Counted from the stretch's first letter, positions 45,193 through 53,169 are shown. The stretch: DNA of 64,000 nt from Moheibacter stercoris (GCF_040545805.1 NZ_JBEPMO010000009.1:47011-111010); one strand, 5' to 3'. Notes: generated by a model not told the origin, from the letters alone. Program-made: numbers and translations.

Positions 45193-46266
45193 ATGGGAAA
45201 GCCTGCTGCAAGGATGTTGATTGATACAGGAGCACATACAGGCCCCATCATGATGGGGAGTTTTAATGTTTTAATTGGTGGAGGATTAGCTGCTAGAAAG
45301 GGAGATCCTGTGATATGTACTGCACATGGTCAAAGTTCAATTATAGAAGGTTCTTCAACTGTTTTTATAAATGGAAAACCTGTTGCTAGAATGGGAGATA
45401 AAACTAGCTGCGGAACTCCCCCAGCAACTCCTGAAGTAGGCCCTAAACCCGCTGAAAAAGAACATAACTTTATATCAATTGTTCCTCGAAATCAATCAAA
45501 TGAAGATGGTACTATTGACCATGAATTAGATAAAAATTTGTCACTAAAAACTGCAAATGCTTATGCAAACTTTAGTGACAAGACTAAAGACGGATCAAGA
45601 GATTACATGGAAGCTGGGGTGGTTATTCTAGAAATGGGAATTAAGGGTGACTGGGAACCTCTGGATGGCAAATACGGAGGTATTGGAGGTAATGCTGGAT
45701 TTTCAAAATATAAGGCAGAAGTTAAAGCTGGAGCTTATGGAAGCAATGGAGTTTATGGCGCTGAAGCTGAGGGGAAAGCATCAATGATGTCAGGGAATGC
45801 AGAAGGACATATTGGTAAAGAAGGAACATTATACCATAAATCTGAAGTGAAGGCTGATGTTGCCTATGCTGAAGCTAAAGGTGAAGCAGTTCTCTATACA
45901 GGAGGAAGTGAGAATAAATATGGACTTCAAGTCGAAGGATCTGCAGATGCCGGTGCCGTAAAAGCAGATTATGAAGGTCAATCTGATATTTTTGGGATAA
46001 TTAAAGGAAAAGCCAAAGTGGGATTAAAAGGAGGATCAGCTGCAATTGGAGGAAAGGCAGGAGTTTATTTAGATACGGATGACTTTGAAGTAGGAGTCAA
46101 TGTTGGTGGGAAAATTGCAGCATTTCTAGGGTTGGATTTAGACTTAGAGGTTGCTGTCAGCATAAAGCCAATTGTTGAGGGAGTTTCCCAAATATATAAT
46201 TATTTCTTCCCATCTTTGGTGGAAGGTACCATAATTTCAGGTTGTCCAAATGTTTTAATTGGTTAA
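45193..46266 (+). CDS. PAAR-domain candidate T6SS effector
   Basis: A 357-residue protein. Residues 1-75 are a PAAR domain ('GAHTGPIMMGSFNVLIGGGL', 'AHGQSSIIEGSSTVFINGKP', 'RMGDKTSCG') that sharpens the VgrG spike. Residues 140-310 form a Gly/Ala-rich repeat region ('KAEVKAGAYGSNGVYGAEAE', 'KGEAVLYTGG'), then a hydrophobic stretch 'IAAFLGLDLDLEVAVSI'. The last residues 'GTIISGCPNVLIG' look like the start or end of a second PAAR-type strand pair. No known toxin fold is recognised. Placement directly after VgrG and before small membrane proteins suggests an effector, perhaps membrane-acting (inference). The start is two bases after the VgrG stop. Confidence 0.8.
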   Translation: MGKPAARMLIDTGAHTGPIMMGSFNVLIGGGLAARKGDPVICTAHGQSSIIEGSSTVFINGKPVARMGDKTSCGTPPATPEVGPKPAEKEHNFISIVPRNQSNEDGTIDHELDKNLSLKTANAYANFSDKTKDGSRDYMEAGVVILEMGIKGDWEPLDGKYGGIGGNAGFSKYKAEVKAGAYGSNGVYGAEAEGKASMMSGNAEGHIGKEGTLYHKSEVKADVAYAEAKGEAVLYTGGSENKYGLQVEGSADAGAVKADYEGQSDIFGIIKGKAKVGLKGGSAAIGGKAGVYLDTDDFEVGVNVGGKIAAFLGLDLDLEVAVSIKPIVEGVSQIYNYFFPSLVEGTIISGCPNVLIG

Positions 46267-46276
46267 TTTTTCTAAT

Positions 46277-46729
46277 ATGAATCTTATATTTTATATTTTA
46301 TTTGTTTTACTATTTTATTTGTGCCTGTTTAGATTTCCGAATTTTACATCAACTAAAAAATTAATTATTATATATGGTGTTTCGTTAATTTTGTCTTTTA
46401 TTTTTTATATAATTACTCCTTTCATAGCTCTTATTTATTCAAAGATGACAGGGAATGGTATAGATGGAGTTTTTTTAAAAGAAATTACAACCAAATTGCT
46501 GATGTCATTTTTAACTGTGCTTTTTATAAATCTTTTTATACTACTTTTCGTAGACAATATGATTGATTATTTGATAAATTTCCATAAAACATATAATACT
46601 GATAACATAAATAAAAACCCAATAAAATTTTTAGTTGAAAATCAAATAAAAATAAAAAAAGGCTATAGAATATTTTTCGCCTTAGGCTCTATGGTAATGC
46701 TATACGGTGTTTGGTTTGGAAAAAATTAA
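46277..46729 (+). CDS. Small polytopic membrane protein, candidate immunity
   Basis: A 150-residue protein with about four membrane segments ('LIFYILFVLLFYLCLF', 'LIIIYGVSLILSFIFYIITP', 'LLMSFLTVLFINLFILLFV', 'FFALGSMVMLYGVWFG') and no recognised family. An earlier in-frame TTG at 46259 would overlap the effector gene; ATG 46277 is preferred, ten bases after that stop. A polytopic membrane protein next to a T6SS effector is a frequent immunity layout, mainly for pore-forming or lipid-acting toxins, but this is only inferred from position. Confidence 0.65.
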   Translation: MNLIFYILFVLLFYLCLFRFPNFTSTKKLIIIYGVSLILSFIFYIITPFIALIYSKMTGNGIDGVFLKEITTKLLMSFLTVLFINLFILLFVDNMIDYLINFHKTYNTDNINKNPIKFLVENQIKIKKGYRIFFALGSMVMLYGVWFGKN

Positions 46730-46732
46730 TTT

Positions 46733-47362
46733 ATGAAAAAAATATGTATGGTTATTACAGCAATGATTATCGTTTCAAGCTGTGAAATTAAAGTAAGCAA
46801 TAATGAGGAAATCAAAAAAGAACAGATGAAAGAAAAAAATGAAAATTTTCCTTTTCCAGTAGAAAATAATTTCACGGAAGAGTATTTAGTAAATAATTTT
46901 TGGAAATGCAATTATGATACAGCTGGAGCAGATAAGGCTTATTGGGTAATCTTACCAAACTATGTAAAACCAACAAAGTTAGACCCACAGCCAATAAATG
47001 GCATGGATTTAACCAATATAGGAATTTACAATACAATAGATGAAAACCCATATATGGAGATATGGGTGGCTTATTCAAATGTCTCCAATGATATTCAGCC
47101 TAGCGAATGGCTTGAAAGCATCTTAACAAAAACAGGTGAAAATATTCTAAATAAAAATGAAATTATAACCAAATCGGGTGAAAAGTTTTTAGATGTTTTA
47201 AGTTCAAAAAATATATCTGAAAATGAGCGAGTTATAAGTCGCTGTACGGTACTGAAGAATAACCAAAATTATTTTGTAATCAAAGTTACTACAAATGAAA
47301 AACTATATCCTGAATTAGCCCAAACCATTCAACACATAGCAACTAGTTGGGGATTAAAATAA
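46733..47362 (+). CDS. Lipoprotein paralogous to the 47701 gene product
   Basis: A 209-residue lipoprotein with lipobox 'IIVSSCEIKV' (Cys at 17). The mature part 'VNNFWKCNYDTAGADKAYWV' to 'TIQHIATSWGLK' matches, along its whole length, the N-terminal half of the 410-residue protein encoded at 47701 (shared 'NFWKC', 'YWxILPN', 'GEKFLDVL'/'GEYLDVL', 'VISR'). The lipid anchor would place it in the periplasm, the place where a T6SS effector would be neutralised if it acts there. Not assigned to a known family by eye. Confidence 0.7.
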   Translation: MKKICMVITAMIIVSSCEIKVSNNEEIKKEQMKEKNENFPFPVENNFTEEYLVNNFWKCNYDTAGADKAYWVILPNYVKPTKLDPQPINGMDLTNIGIYNTIDENPYMEIWVAYSNVSNDIQPSEWLESILTKTGENILNKNEIITKSGEKFLDVLSSKNISENERVISRCTVLKNNQNYFVIKVTTNEKLYPELAQTIQHIATSWGLK

Positions 47363-47697
47363 TGAATTTGATGAAATATAAATTAATTATTTGCATCATT
47401 TCATTTGTAATGGTTCTGTTAACGGGGCTTTTTATTTTCATTGAAAACCAACAAGACAGCTTATTAAACATACAAATCCCCTTGCTGATTGCCTTTATTT
47501 ATCTTTCAACTTCCTTTGGAGCATCTTATTTTTTTGATAGAATAAAACTAAGAGCCATTGAAAAAAACAAACAAAATATAAATCCATATAAGCCTTTGAT
47601 ACAATTTATGCCTGCCATAAATATTTTCATATTTGGCTTTTTTGGTTTAATGACTTTAATTGAAATTATCACATTGATTGTACTATTTAGTCCATAA
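47362..47697 (+). CDS. Small three-helix membrane protein
   Basis: A 111-residue protein with three hydrophobic segments ('LIICIISFVMVLLTGLFIFI', 'IPLLIAFIYLSTSFGASYFF', 'IFIFGFFGLMTLIEIITLIV'). ATG 47362 overlaps the stop of the preceding lipoprotein gene by one base (TAATG). The next gene starts three bases after its stop. Function unknown; a second immunity-type or assembly factor of the same cassette is likely by position. Confidence 0.6.
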   Translation: MNLMKYKLIICIISFVMVLLTGLFIFIENQQDSLLNIQIPLLIAFIYLSTSFGASYFFDRIKLRAIEKNKQNINPYKPLIQFMPAINIFIFGFFGLMTLIEIITLIVLFSP

Positions 47698-47700
47698 AAC

Positions 47701-48933
47701 ATGCAAAATCTGAATAAAGAATTAGAAAAATCTTTTCACTTTCCCATAGAACAAAGATTAGATGATTTGTTTTTGAAAGAGAACTTTTGGAAATGTTTAT
47801 ATACTTCAGCTGAAGAACAATTGCATTATTGGATTATACTCCCTAATAGTTTAAAACCCACTTCGCTTCATAAAAAAGAAATCAAAGGTTTAGACCTCAC
47901 CATTATCGGTGAATATACAAGAATAGATGATAGTCCATATTTAGAAGTATCAGTTGGTTATGAGTTTTGCAAGTATGAGATGAACACATCTGATTGGTTA
48001 CTGAAAAAACTTTATATAATGGGAGAGCAGATATTGAATTATAGAGTAATTGAAGGGAAAACAACAGGAGAATATTTAGATGTACTTACATATAAAAAAA
48101 TGCCAAGTGGAGATGAAGTAATTTCAAGATTCACATGTTTGAAAGACTTTGACAAAGAAAGAAATGGAGCTAATCATTTCTGTGTGAAAGCCAGTTGTTT
48201 GAAAAAAGACTATGATAATTTGGCATTGAATATTTTTCAAATTGTTAGTAATTGGGATTTAACAAATAAATCAGATTGGCAAATGGCTGAGGTTTTAGTT
48301 CCATTTGATTTTGATTTTACTGAGAAGGTCCTTTTTTATTATCCAGCTTCTTGGCAAGGTGGCTTTGATAAGACATCAAATGAAGATTGTGTTAGAGTTG
48401 TATTGACTCATACTATAGATGAAGAGAATAAGGGAATTATTAATCTTTTTATGTATCCTGAGAATTTATTCACATCTGCAAATCAAGTTCAAAAAAATGC
48501 TTTGAGAAATATATACAATTTAGAAGGAGTAAGTCTGGATATTAGTGAAATGGTTAAGATTGAGACAGCTAATCCATTTATAAAATCATTATTTCAAATG
48601 GAAGGAGAAATTGATTATAGTCTTGAGAATTTTTCAGCAAATATTAGAGTTTATGTTATCCAAACCAATTCAGGATGGTACTGTATTAATTTAGTCGGCC
48701 CAAAACCAAATTTGCAAAACTACTTTTGGGAAGTAAATAAAAGGACACTTGAGATTATCATTAATTCATTTAATAATCTTAAAATGGAGCACTCTCAAGA
48801 GTATAGTAGAATTGAAATTCCAAATTCGAAAGAACAATCTTACAAAGTCTTCAAGGGAAAAAATTATACTAAAGAAGAATGGATACGATATGAGGAACAA
48901 CAATGGTTGAAAAACAATAATAAACGCAAATAA
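47701..48933 (+). CDS. Two-domain cytoplasmic protein of the T6SS cassette
   Basis: A 410-residue protein without signal peptide. Residues 1-200 are homologous to the neighbouring lipoprotein; residues 205-375 form a second domain ('PFDFDFTEKVLFYYPASWQ' to 'WEVNKRTLEIIINSFNNLKM') with the look of PsbP/DcrB-type or Eag-chaperone-like mixed folds. The C-terminal 30 residues are charged. A cytoplasmic relative of a lipoprotein in an effector cassette could be the effector's adaptor or chaperone (inference; the fold has not been tested). The gene is followed by a displaced VgrG tip. Confidence 0.6.
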   Translation: MQNLNKELEKSFHFPIEQRLDDLFLKENFWKCLYTSAEEQLHYWIILPNSLKPTSLHKKEIKGLDLTIIGEYTRIDDSPYLEVSVGYEFCKYEMNTSDWLLKKLYIMGEQILNYRVIEGKTTGEYLDVLTYKKMPSGDEVISRFTCLKDFDKERNGANHFCVKASCLKKDYDNLALNIFQIVSNWDLTNKSDWQMAEVLVPFDFDFTEKVLFYYPASWQGGFDKTSNEDCVRVVLTHTIDEENKGIINLFMYPENLFTSANQVQKNALRNIYNLEGVSLDISEMVKIETANPFIKSLFQMEGEIDYSLENFSANIRVYVIQTNSGWYCINLVGPKPNLQNYFWEVNKRTLEIIINSFNNLKMEHSQEYSRIEIPNSKEQSYKVFKGKNYTKEEWIRYEEQQWLKNNNKRK

Positions 48934-48937
48934 GTAA

Positions 48938-49516
48938 ATATTTTTTTCGATAACCTATTCAAGAAAATGCGAAGAAGTATTGGTCGAATTTGAAGGCGGA
49001 AATCCCGAAAAACCGGTTGTCATCGGAGCGATGTTTCATGGTCAAGGAAAATCGGGTCATGGAGGTGCAGGAAACTTTATGAAAGGATTTCAAACGCCGA
49101 GTGGAAACCGTCTGCAATTGAATGACCAAGATGGGAGTGTTTTGCTAACCGACCAAGGAACTTGTGACTGGAAAATGGACGGATCTGGGAATATGTCCGC
49201 ATCAGCCAATGCCTCAATTGCTCTAACAGTTGGTGGCTCAAAAGAATCTCCCGATGGAAATTCAAAACTTGGAATGGTTGGAAACATCGTCGATTTGACT
49301 TCCAAAAATGAAATCAACCTTACAGCAGATACAAAAATAACGTTAACTGTTGGAGATAGTACAATTGTAATGACAACTGATACTATTACAATTCAATCTG
49401 AAACAGTAAAAGTGATTGGAACAAGTCTTACGGAATTAGGAAAAGATGGCGCAGATGCTGGTGTGAAAATCGACTCAAACGTGACCATCAAAGGAAGTCA
49501 GGTTGATATTAATTAA
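48938..49516 (+). pseudogene. Orphan VgrG tip (C-terminal fragment without body)
   Basis: From 48969 the frame codes for the end of a VgrG OB-fold and its beta-helix tip: 'EEVLVEFEGGNPEKPVVIGA', 'GKSGHGGAGNFMKGFQTPSG' and strands such as 'NEINLTADTKITLTVGDSTI', ending 'NVTIKGSQVDIN'. The gp27-like body is absent and there is no ATG in frame; a TTG at 48980 is the only possible start, inside the conserved part. The open frame begins after a TAA at 48935-48937. The first 139 bases match the VgrG gene at 44609. This is a tip displaced from its original VgrG, kept next to its own downstream cargo genes. Confidence 0.82.
48969..49107 (+). repeat. VgrG OB-fold/tip junction, copy B of a shared segment
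   Basis: Copy of 44609-44747 with about 16 differences. The left end (48969) is abrupt: upstream sequence does not resemble VgrG. Confidence 0.85.
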
Positions 49517-49526
49517 AAGAAGAAAA

Positions 49527-50597
49527 TTGAAAACATATAGAATAGAACCAGGAGATACGCTTCAAAGCATGTCAGAAAAATTTGGAATTACACCCGTTGA
49601 ATTAAAAGCCTTTCATAATACCCGTTGTGAGTTAAAAGATTTAATTGGTGGAAATGATTTCCCAAAACATCTAAATGAAATTTTAATCGATGAAAATTGG
49701 AAGGAGGTTTCAATAGAATTAATAAAATCTGATGATGATAAAGAAGTTGAAAAAATTGAATTTGAACATCAAGCAAGGTATAGATGTGAGCAAAATAATT
49801 TAATATTAATCGATGGTAAACCCTCATTTTCAGCTCAAATTAAAACACAATACCTACTTTCAAAAAACAAAAGTGCTAGTAATTATAAATTGAATGTACA
49901 ATTAGAAGATTATGTAACATCAATACAGCCTCAAAATATGGAAGAAGCGTTTGACTTAATTAAACATATCGAACTAATTAGGGACAACATTTCTTTCGTC
50001 TATCATAACGGAAAAATCGAAAAAATACTAAATTTCAATGATTTAAATAAAAAATGGAACATCTTTATAAATGAAACTTCTACCTCAGTTCCTTTTTTTA
50101 ATGAATTAAAAAGTAAGTCTCCCGAAATAATAAATGATTTTATAGAAAATGGGAAAAAAGAGTTTTCTAATGAAAATATTTTTTGTGACGTAATAAGTAA
50201 AAATTTATTTTTTCACTTGTTATTAGATATATATAACAAAGAAAAAAAAGACGAATATTCTTTTAGTCAAATGTCACAGATTTTTCCAGAAGTGTTATTG
50301 AAAATAAATGTAGTAAAAACCTTAGTTTGTGATAATGAAAATTCTACAACTTATAGATTAGTAGGTAATTTAAATAAGGATAGCGTTAAAATGAATGCAA
50401 TCAAGAATCTTTACGAACAATTATATCAACCAATTATAAAGTTTTCTTTTACAGAGTTTGATTTCATCTATCGCATAACTTATGAATTAGAAAAAGAAAC
50501 TAATGTTCTATTAAATGCTTCTGTTTCCATAAAAGAATCTGTGAAAAATAATTATGATGTTATTACTAAATATGAACTTAGAAAAGTAGAATTATAA
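49527..50597 (+). CDS. LysM-domain protein of a T6SS cargo cassette
   Basis: About 356 residues. A LysM domain at the N-terminus ('KTYRIEPGDTLQSMSEKFG') is followed by a long region of unknown type, rich in Asn, Lys and Glu, with beta and helix alternation ('IKTQYLLSKNKSASNYKLNV', 'FIYRITYELEKETNVLLNAS'). No signal peptide, so transport would depend on the T6SS. LysM proteins next to VgrG tips occur in other Bacteroidota T6SS islands and are plausible spike adaptors or effectors. There is no ATG near the domain start; TTG 49527 begins ten bases after the orphan tip stop, and TTG 49503 would overlap it by 14 bases. Confidence 0.65.
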   Translation: MKTYRIEPGDTLQSMSEKFGITPVELKAFHNTRCELKDLIGGNDFPKHLNEILIDENWKEVSIELIKSDDDKEVEKIEFEHQARYRCEQNNLILIDGKPSFSAQIKTQYLLSKNKSASNYKLNVQLEDYVTSIQPQNMEEAFDLIKHIELIRDNISFVYHNGKIEKILNFNDLNKKWNIFINETSTSVPFFNELKSKSPEIINDFIENGKKEFSNENIFCDVISKNLFFHLLLDIYNKEKKDEYSFSQMSQIFPEVLLKINVVKTLVCDNENSTTYRLVGNLNKDSVKMNAIKNLYEQLYQPIIKFSFTEFDFIYRITYELEKETNVLLNASVSIKESVKNNYDVITKYELRKVEL

Positions 50598-50746
50598 AGA
50601 TGAATGTTCAGAGGCAAAATATAGGAAAAGCATATTATCATCAGCAAATGATTAAAATAGCATATGCTTATCTACCCATATTTTCAATTATTGTTTTAGT
50701 GTGTTCCGCTTTTGAAAAATTAAGATTTTTTTTATATCTCACAGTG
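50580..50746 (+). repeat. 167-base direct repeat, copy A
   Basis: Covers the last codons of the LysM gene and the first 49 codons of the following membrane protein gene. Copy B is at 51127-51293, with four base differences. Confidence 0.9.
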
Positions 50747-51127
50747 GTAGGAGCATCTTATGGATATATTCTCAATCAAATGAAGAAAAAACATATCATG
50801 ATTGAGTTTAGAGAAAATGATATAATGGTAGATAAGTCTTCCTACAATTTTAAGGATATAGAAAGTTATTATCTCTCTTTACCTTTAAATGAGTTATTAA
50901 TGTTAAGAATAAGAACCCAAGGTCAAGAGGATTTAGCTATTTATGTTGATAAAGATTTAAGGGAAACAATTGAAATATTTTTTAATAAACATTCTATAAA
51001 ATCTCAGAAAATTAGTTACGATAATTATTTACAATACGGACATTTAATTTTCGCAGTTCTATGTATTTGTTTATGTGGATTAATGTTAACAATATATAAT
51101 TTTTTTTATTATAAAATTTTAAATTAA
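50600..51127 (+). CDS. Membrane protein with PH-like domain, candidate immunity
   Basis: A 175-residue protein: two membrane helices at about 20-60 ('IAYAYLPIFSIIVLVCSAF', 'FFLYLTVVGASYGYILN'), a soluble middle (65-135) with 'IEFRENDIMVDKSSYNFKDI', and a final helix 'LIFAVLCICLCGLMLTIY'. The helix-soluble-helix layout is like that of bacterial PH-domain membrane proteins and is shared with the 192-residue protein at 51504. It starts two bases after the LysM gene stop, the usual position of an immunity gene. The family is unknown. Confidence 0.65.
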   Translation: MNVQRQNIGKAYYHQQMIKIAYAYLPIFSIIVLVCSAFEKLRFFLYLTVVGASYGYILNQMKKKHIMIEFRENDIMVDKSSYNFKDIESYYLSLPLNELLMLRIRTQGQEDLAIYVDKDLRETIEIFFNKHSIKSQKISYDNYLQYGHLIFAVLCICLCGLMLTIYNFFYYKILN

Positions 51128-51293
51128 GAAAAGTAGAATTATAAAGATGAATGTTCAGAGACAAAATATAGGAAAAGCATATTATCATCAGCAAATGATT
51201 AAAATGGCATATGCTTATCTACCCATATTTTCAATTATTGTTTTAGTGTGTTCTGCTTTTGATAAATTAAGATTTTTTTTATATCTCACAGTG
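51127..51293 (+). repeat. 167-base direct repeat, copy B
   Basis: Matches 50580-50746 at 163 of 167 positions. The four changes give two silent and two conservative replacements (Ile to Met, Glu to Asp) in the encoded protein start. Confidence 0.9.
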
Positions 51294-51299
51294 ATGTAA
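51147..51299 (+). pseudogene. Truncated second copy of the membrane protein gene
   Basis: Fifty codons from ATG 51147 nearly equal to the start of the 50600 gene ('MNVQRQNIGKAYYHQQMIKM' ...). The copy ends at the repeat border, where 'ACAGTG ATG TAA' stops translation. One and a half membrane helices remain. It is fused directly to the remnant of another gene. Confidence 0.8.
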
Positions 51300-51475
51300 A
51301 TCCATTTCAACCATCTGAAAATTACTGGGAATCAATTTCTTTTTTTGAAAATGAATTATTAAAAGAACTTCCTATGAAAGACAAGTTCACAAAAATGGAT
51401 TCAATCATAAACTTTTCAGCAACTCGTTTTCCTTACCTATTGCTTTTAATTTTTGCTAGTTTTATTATTGGTTAA
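51296..51475 (+). pseudogene. 3' remnant of an unidentified membrane-protein gene
   Basis: An open frame without start codon runs from the repeat border to a TAA at 51473-51475 and encodes 'NPFQPSENYWESISFFENEL' followed by a hydrophobic C-terminal helix 'FPYLLLLIFASFIIG'. It looks like the end of another small membrane protein whose beginning was replaced by the 167-base repeat. The remaining bases to 51503 show nothing else. Confidence 0.5.
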
Positions 51476-51503
51476 ATTCTGTACATTCTGAATTAAAAAT
51501 ATT

Positions 51504-52082
51504 ATGTTAATACTTAAAGTTAGATCACTAGGATGGAAAACACTACTACTAAATATCGTAGCGGTATCCATTCCTTTATTCTTTATCGTTTATTTTGGAA
51601 ATTCAATTTCTTCCACAACAAATCAAACTTATTTTGTAATTACAAGCTTGTCCATTCTAGGAATTTTGAATTACCTAATTGTAAAAAATGGATCAAAACC
51701 AACAGAAATAAAGATCACCAATGATTCTATACATATCACAAACAACAACAACAAAGATATTATCCATTGTAGTTTTGATGAAATTAGCGAATACAATATA
51801 TACAGATTCATCAATAATAGAGCTGGATATATAGTAAGATTAAAAACTGATAAGTTCCATTATCATTCGCTATTAACTTGGGAAAGCTTTGATAAATCAA
51901 CGAGTAAAGAAATTTCAAATTTTCAGGAGTTACAATCAATTTTAAATTCGAAACTTTCAGTTAAAAAAAAGACATCTAAAATAGATTTAATCTATAAATT
52001 TTTGTCAGTATCTCCCTATATTATTTTGGGACTTTCACTGATACTATTGATTAGTTTATTCATTTACATATTTAATACATAA
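51504..52082 (+). CDS. Membrane protein with PH-like domain, array member
   Basis: A 192-residue protein with two N-terminal membrane helices ('LLLNIVAVSIPLFFIVYFG', 'YFVITSLSILGILNYLIV'), a soluble beta-rich part ('IKITNDSIHITNNNNKDIIH', 'DEISEYNIYRFINNRAGYIV') and a C-terminal helix 'ISPYIILGLSLILLISLF'-like. The plan is the same as in the 50600 protein, though the sequences differ. Such layouts are typical of immunity-gene arrays gathered against related toxins (inference). Confidence 0.6.
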   Translation: MLILKVRSLGWKTLLLNIVAVSIPLFFIVYFGNSISSTTNQTYFVITSLSILGILNYLIVKNGSKPTEIKITNDSIHITNNNNKDIIHCSFDEISEYNIYRFINNRAGYIVRLKTDKFHYHSLLTWESFDKSTSKEISNFQELQSILNSKLSVKKKTSKIDLIYKFLSVSPYIILGLSLILLISLFIYIFNT

Positions 52083-52163
52083 AACTTTGAAAGGGAGAGC
52101 AAATAGTACTTAAAAATTTATAGAAAATTATTTTATTTAACATCAACCTTAATTTACTAACCA

Positions 52164-52628
52164 ATGAAGAAGACAATCACATTTATAATAGGAATCATCG
52201 CTTTGGGTTTCTTCATCTTAATCATCAAAAATAATTTTTTCAATGAATCAAATGATCCATTTTTAGAGAAGGGATTTCAAGCTTATGAAAATAAAAATTA
52301 TAATGAAGCAATTCTTTATTTTGAAAAAGTTGATATCAATAAAAATAAAATAATTTCAGGATATTTAGGTGATTCTTATTTACAGATAGAAGAATATGTT
52401 CCAGCTCAAAAATATTTACTAAAAGCCTATACCGAAAAAACAGACGAGCCGCAATATTTCAAAAATACCGTCAACAACCTAGCGTTATCTTATCTCATGC
52501 TAAACGATACGATAAATGCTTTAAAATACTTTAAAGAAGGCGCAGATTTAGGGAATCCTTCTAGTATTCAAAACCTAGAATTACTTGAACAAACTATGCA
52601 TCCAATCACCCCTGTGAGTTCGCAATAA
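52164..52628 (+). CDS. Membrane-anchored TPR/Sel1-like protein
   Basis: A 154-residue protein with one N-terminal membrane helix ('ITFIIGIIALGFFILIIK') and three tetratricopeptide-like repeats ('GFQAYENKNYNEAILYFEKV', 'GDSYLQIEEYVPAQKYLLKA', 'ALSYLMLNDTINALKYFKEG'). It probably mediates protein contacts at the membrane. It may be the last gene of the T6SS island or an unrelated neighbour; its 3' end overlaps the convergent MarR gene by 23 bases. Confidence 0.7.
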   Translation: MKKTITFIIGIIALGFFILIIKNNFFNESNDPFLEKGFQAYENKNYNEAILYFEKVDINKNKIISGYLGDSYLQIEEYVPAQKYLLKAYTEKTDEPQYFKNTVNNLALSYLMLNDTINALKYFKEGADLGNPSSIQNLELLEQTMHPITPVSSQ

Positions 52629-53037
52629 TTTGATTTAAAACTTTACTCGCAATCTCCAAGTCTTTCTCCGCTATACCCTCTAAAGCCATTGCTCTATTCT
52701 CGATGACAATTTTTTGAACATCTTGAATGATTCGCTCTCCAGTAGGGGTTATTTTAAGGATAAATTTTCGACGATCTTGCGGATTGACTTTCTTTTTGAC
52801 GTATTTAGATTTCTCCAAAATATCAATAATTCGAGTTACAGAGGCATTATCTTTGAAAACCATTTCCGCGATTTCTTGTTGCATAGCGCCCGGATGATCC
52901 ATCAACACCTTTAAAATCAACCATTGATCAATCGTAATACTATATCCCTTTTCTCTTAGTCTCTTTTGAGCAAATACGCGGTAACTTCTGATGGACTTAT
53001 CCATCGTATAAAATAGTATGTTTTCAAGTTTTTCCAT
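52606..53037 (-). CDS. MarR family transcription regulator
   Basis: A 143-residue winged-helix dimer with the typical 'ITIDQWLILKVLMDHPGAMQ' start of the DNA-binding part, recognition region 'QEIAEMVFKDNASVTRIIDI' and wing 'KSKYVKKKVNPQDRRKFILK'. It probably senses a small molecule and represses nearby genes; the divergent aldehyde dehydrogenase gene is the natural candidate target, 132 bases away. ATG 53037 is chosen over 53058, which would add seven residues. A clear -33/-7 promoter lies upstream. Confidence 0.88.
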   Translation of the reverse strand: MEKLENILFYTMDKSIRSYRVFAQKRLREKGYSITIDQWLILKVLMDHPGAMQQEIAEMVFKDNASVTRIIDILEKSKYVKKKVNPQDRRKFILKITPTGERIIQDVQKIVIENRAMALEGIAEKDLEIASKVLNQIIANSQG

Positions 53038-53055
53038 GGTATGTTTGATTTCTAA

Positions 53056-53087
53056 CAAAAATAGGAATTCTTAGTTGTCCTATCAAA
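53056..53087 (-). promoter_or_regulatory. Promoter of the MarR gene
   Basis: On the minus strand TTTG (complement of 53084-53087), 20 bases, then TATTTTTG (complement of 53056-53063). The divergent ALDH gene has a TACCTTTG box at 53138-53145, so the two promoters share a short control region. Confidence 0.6.
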
Positions 53088-53169
53088 TAATTTAAAATCG
53101 ATGGTTTTGAAGATTTCATCAATTCTATGAAATTGACTACCTTTGCAAACGTTAAAAATCAGCATAAAA

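Noticed and set aside
42425..52628. Complete T6SS apparatus
   Set aside because: Only tube, spike and cargo-type genes are present; no sheath, baseplate or membrane-complex gene was recognised in the window.
53143..53169. Upstream TTG start for the aldehyde dehydrogenase
   Set aside because: The TTG is part of the TACCTTTG promoter box, so it would be upstream of the transcript start.
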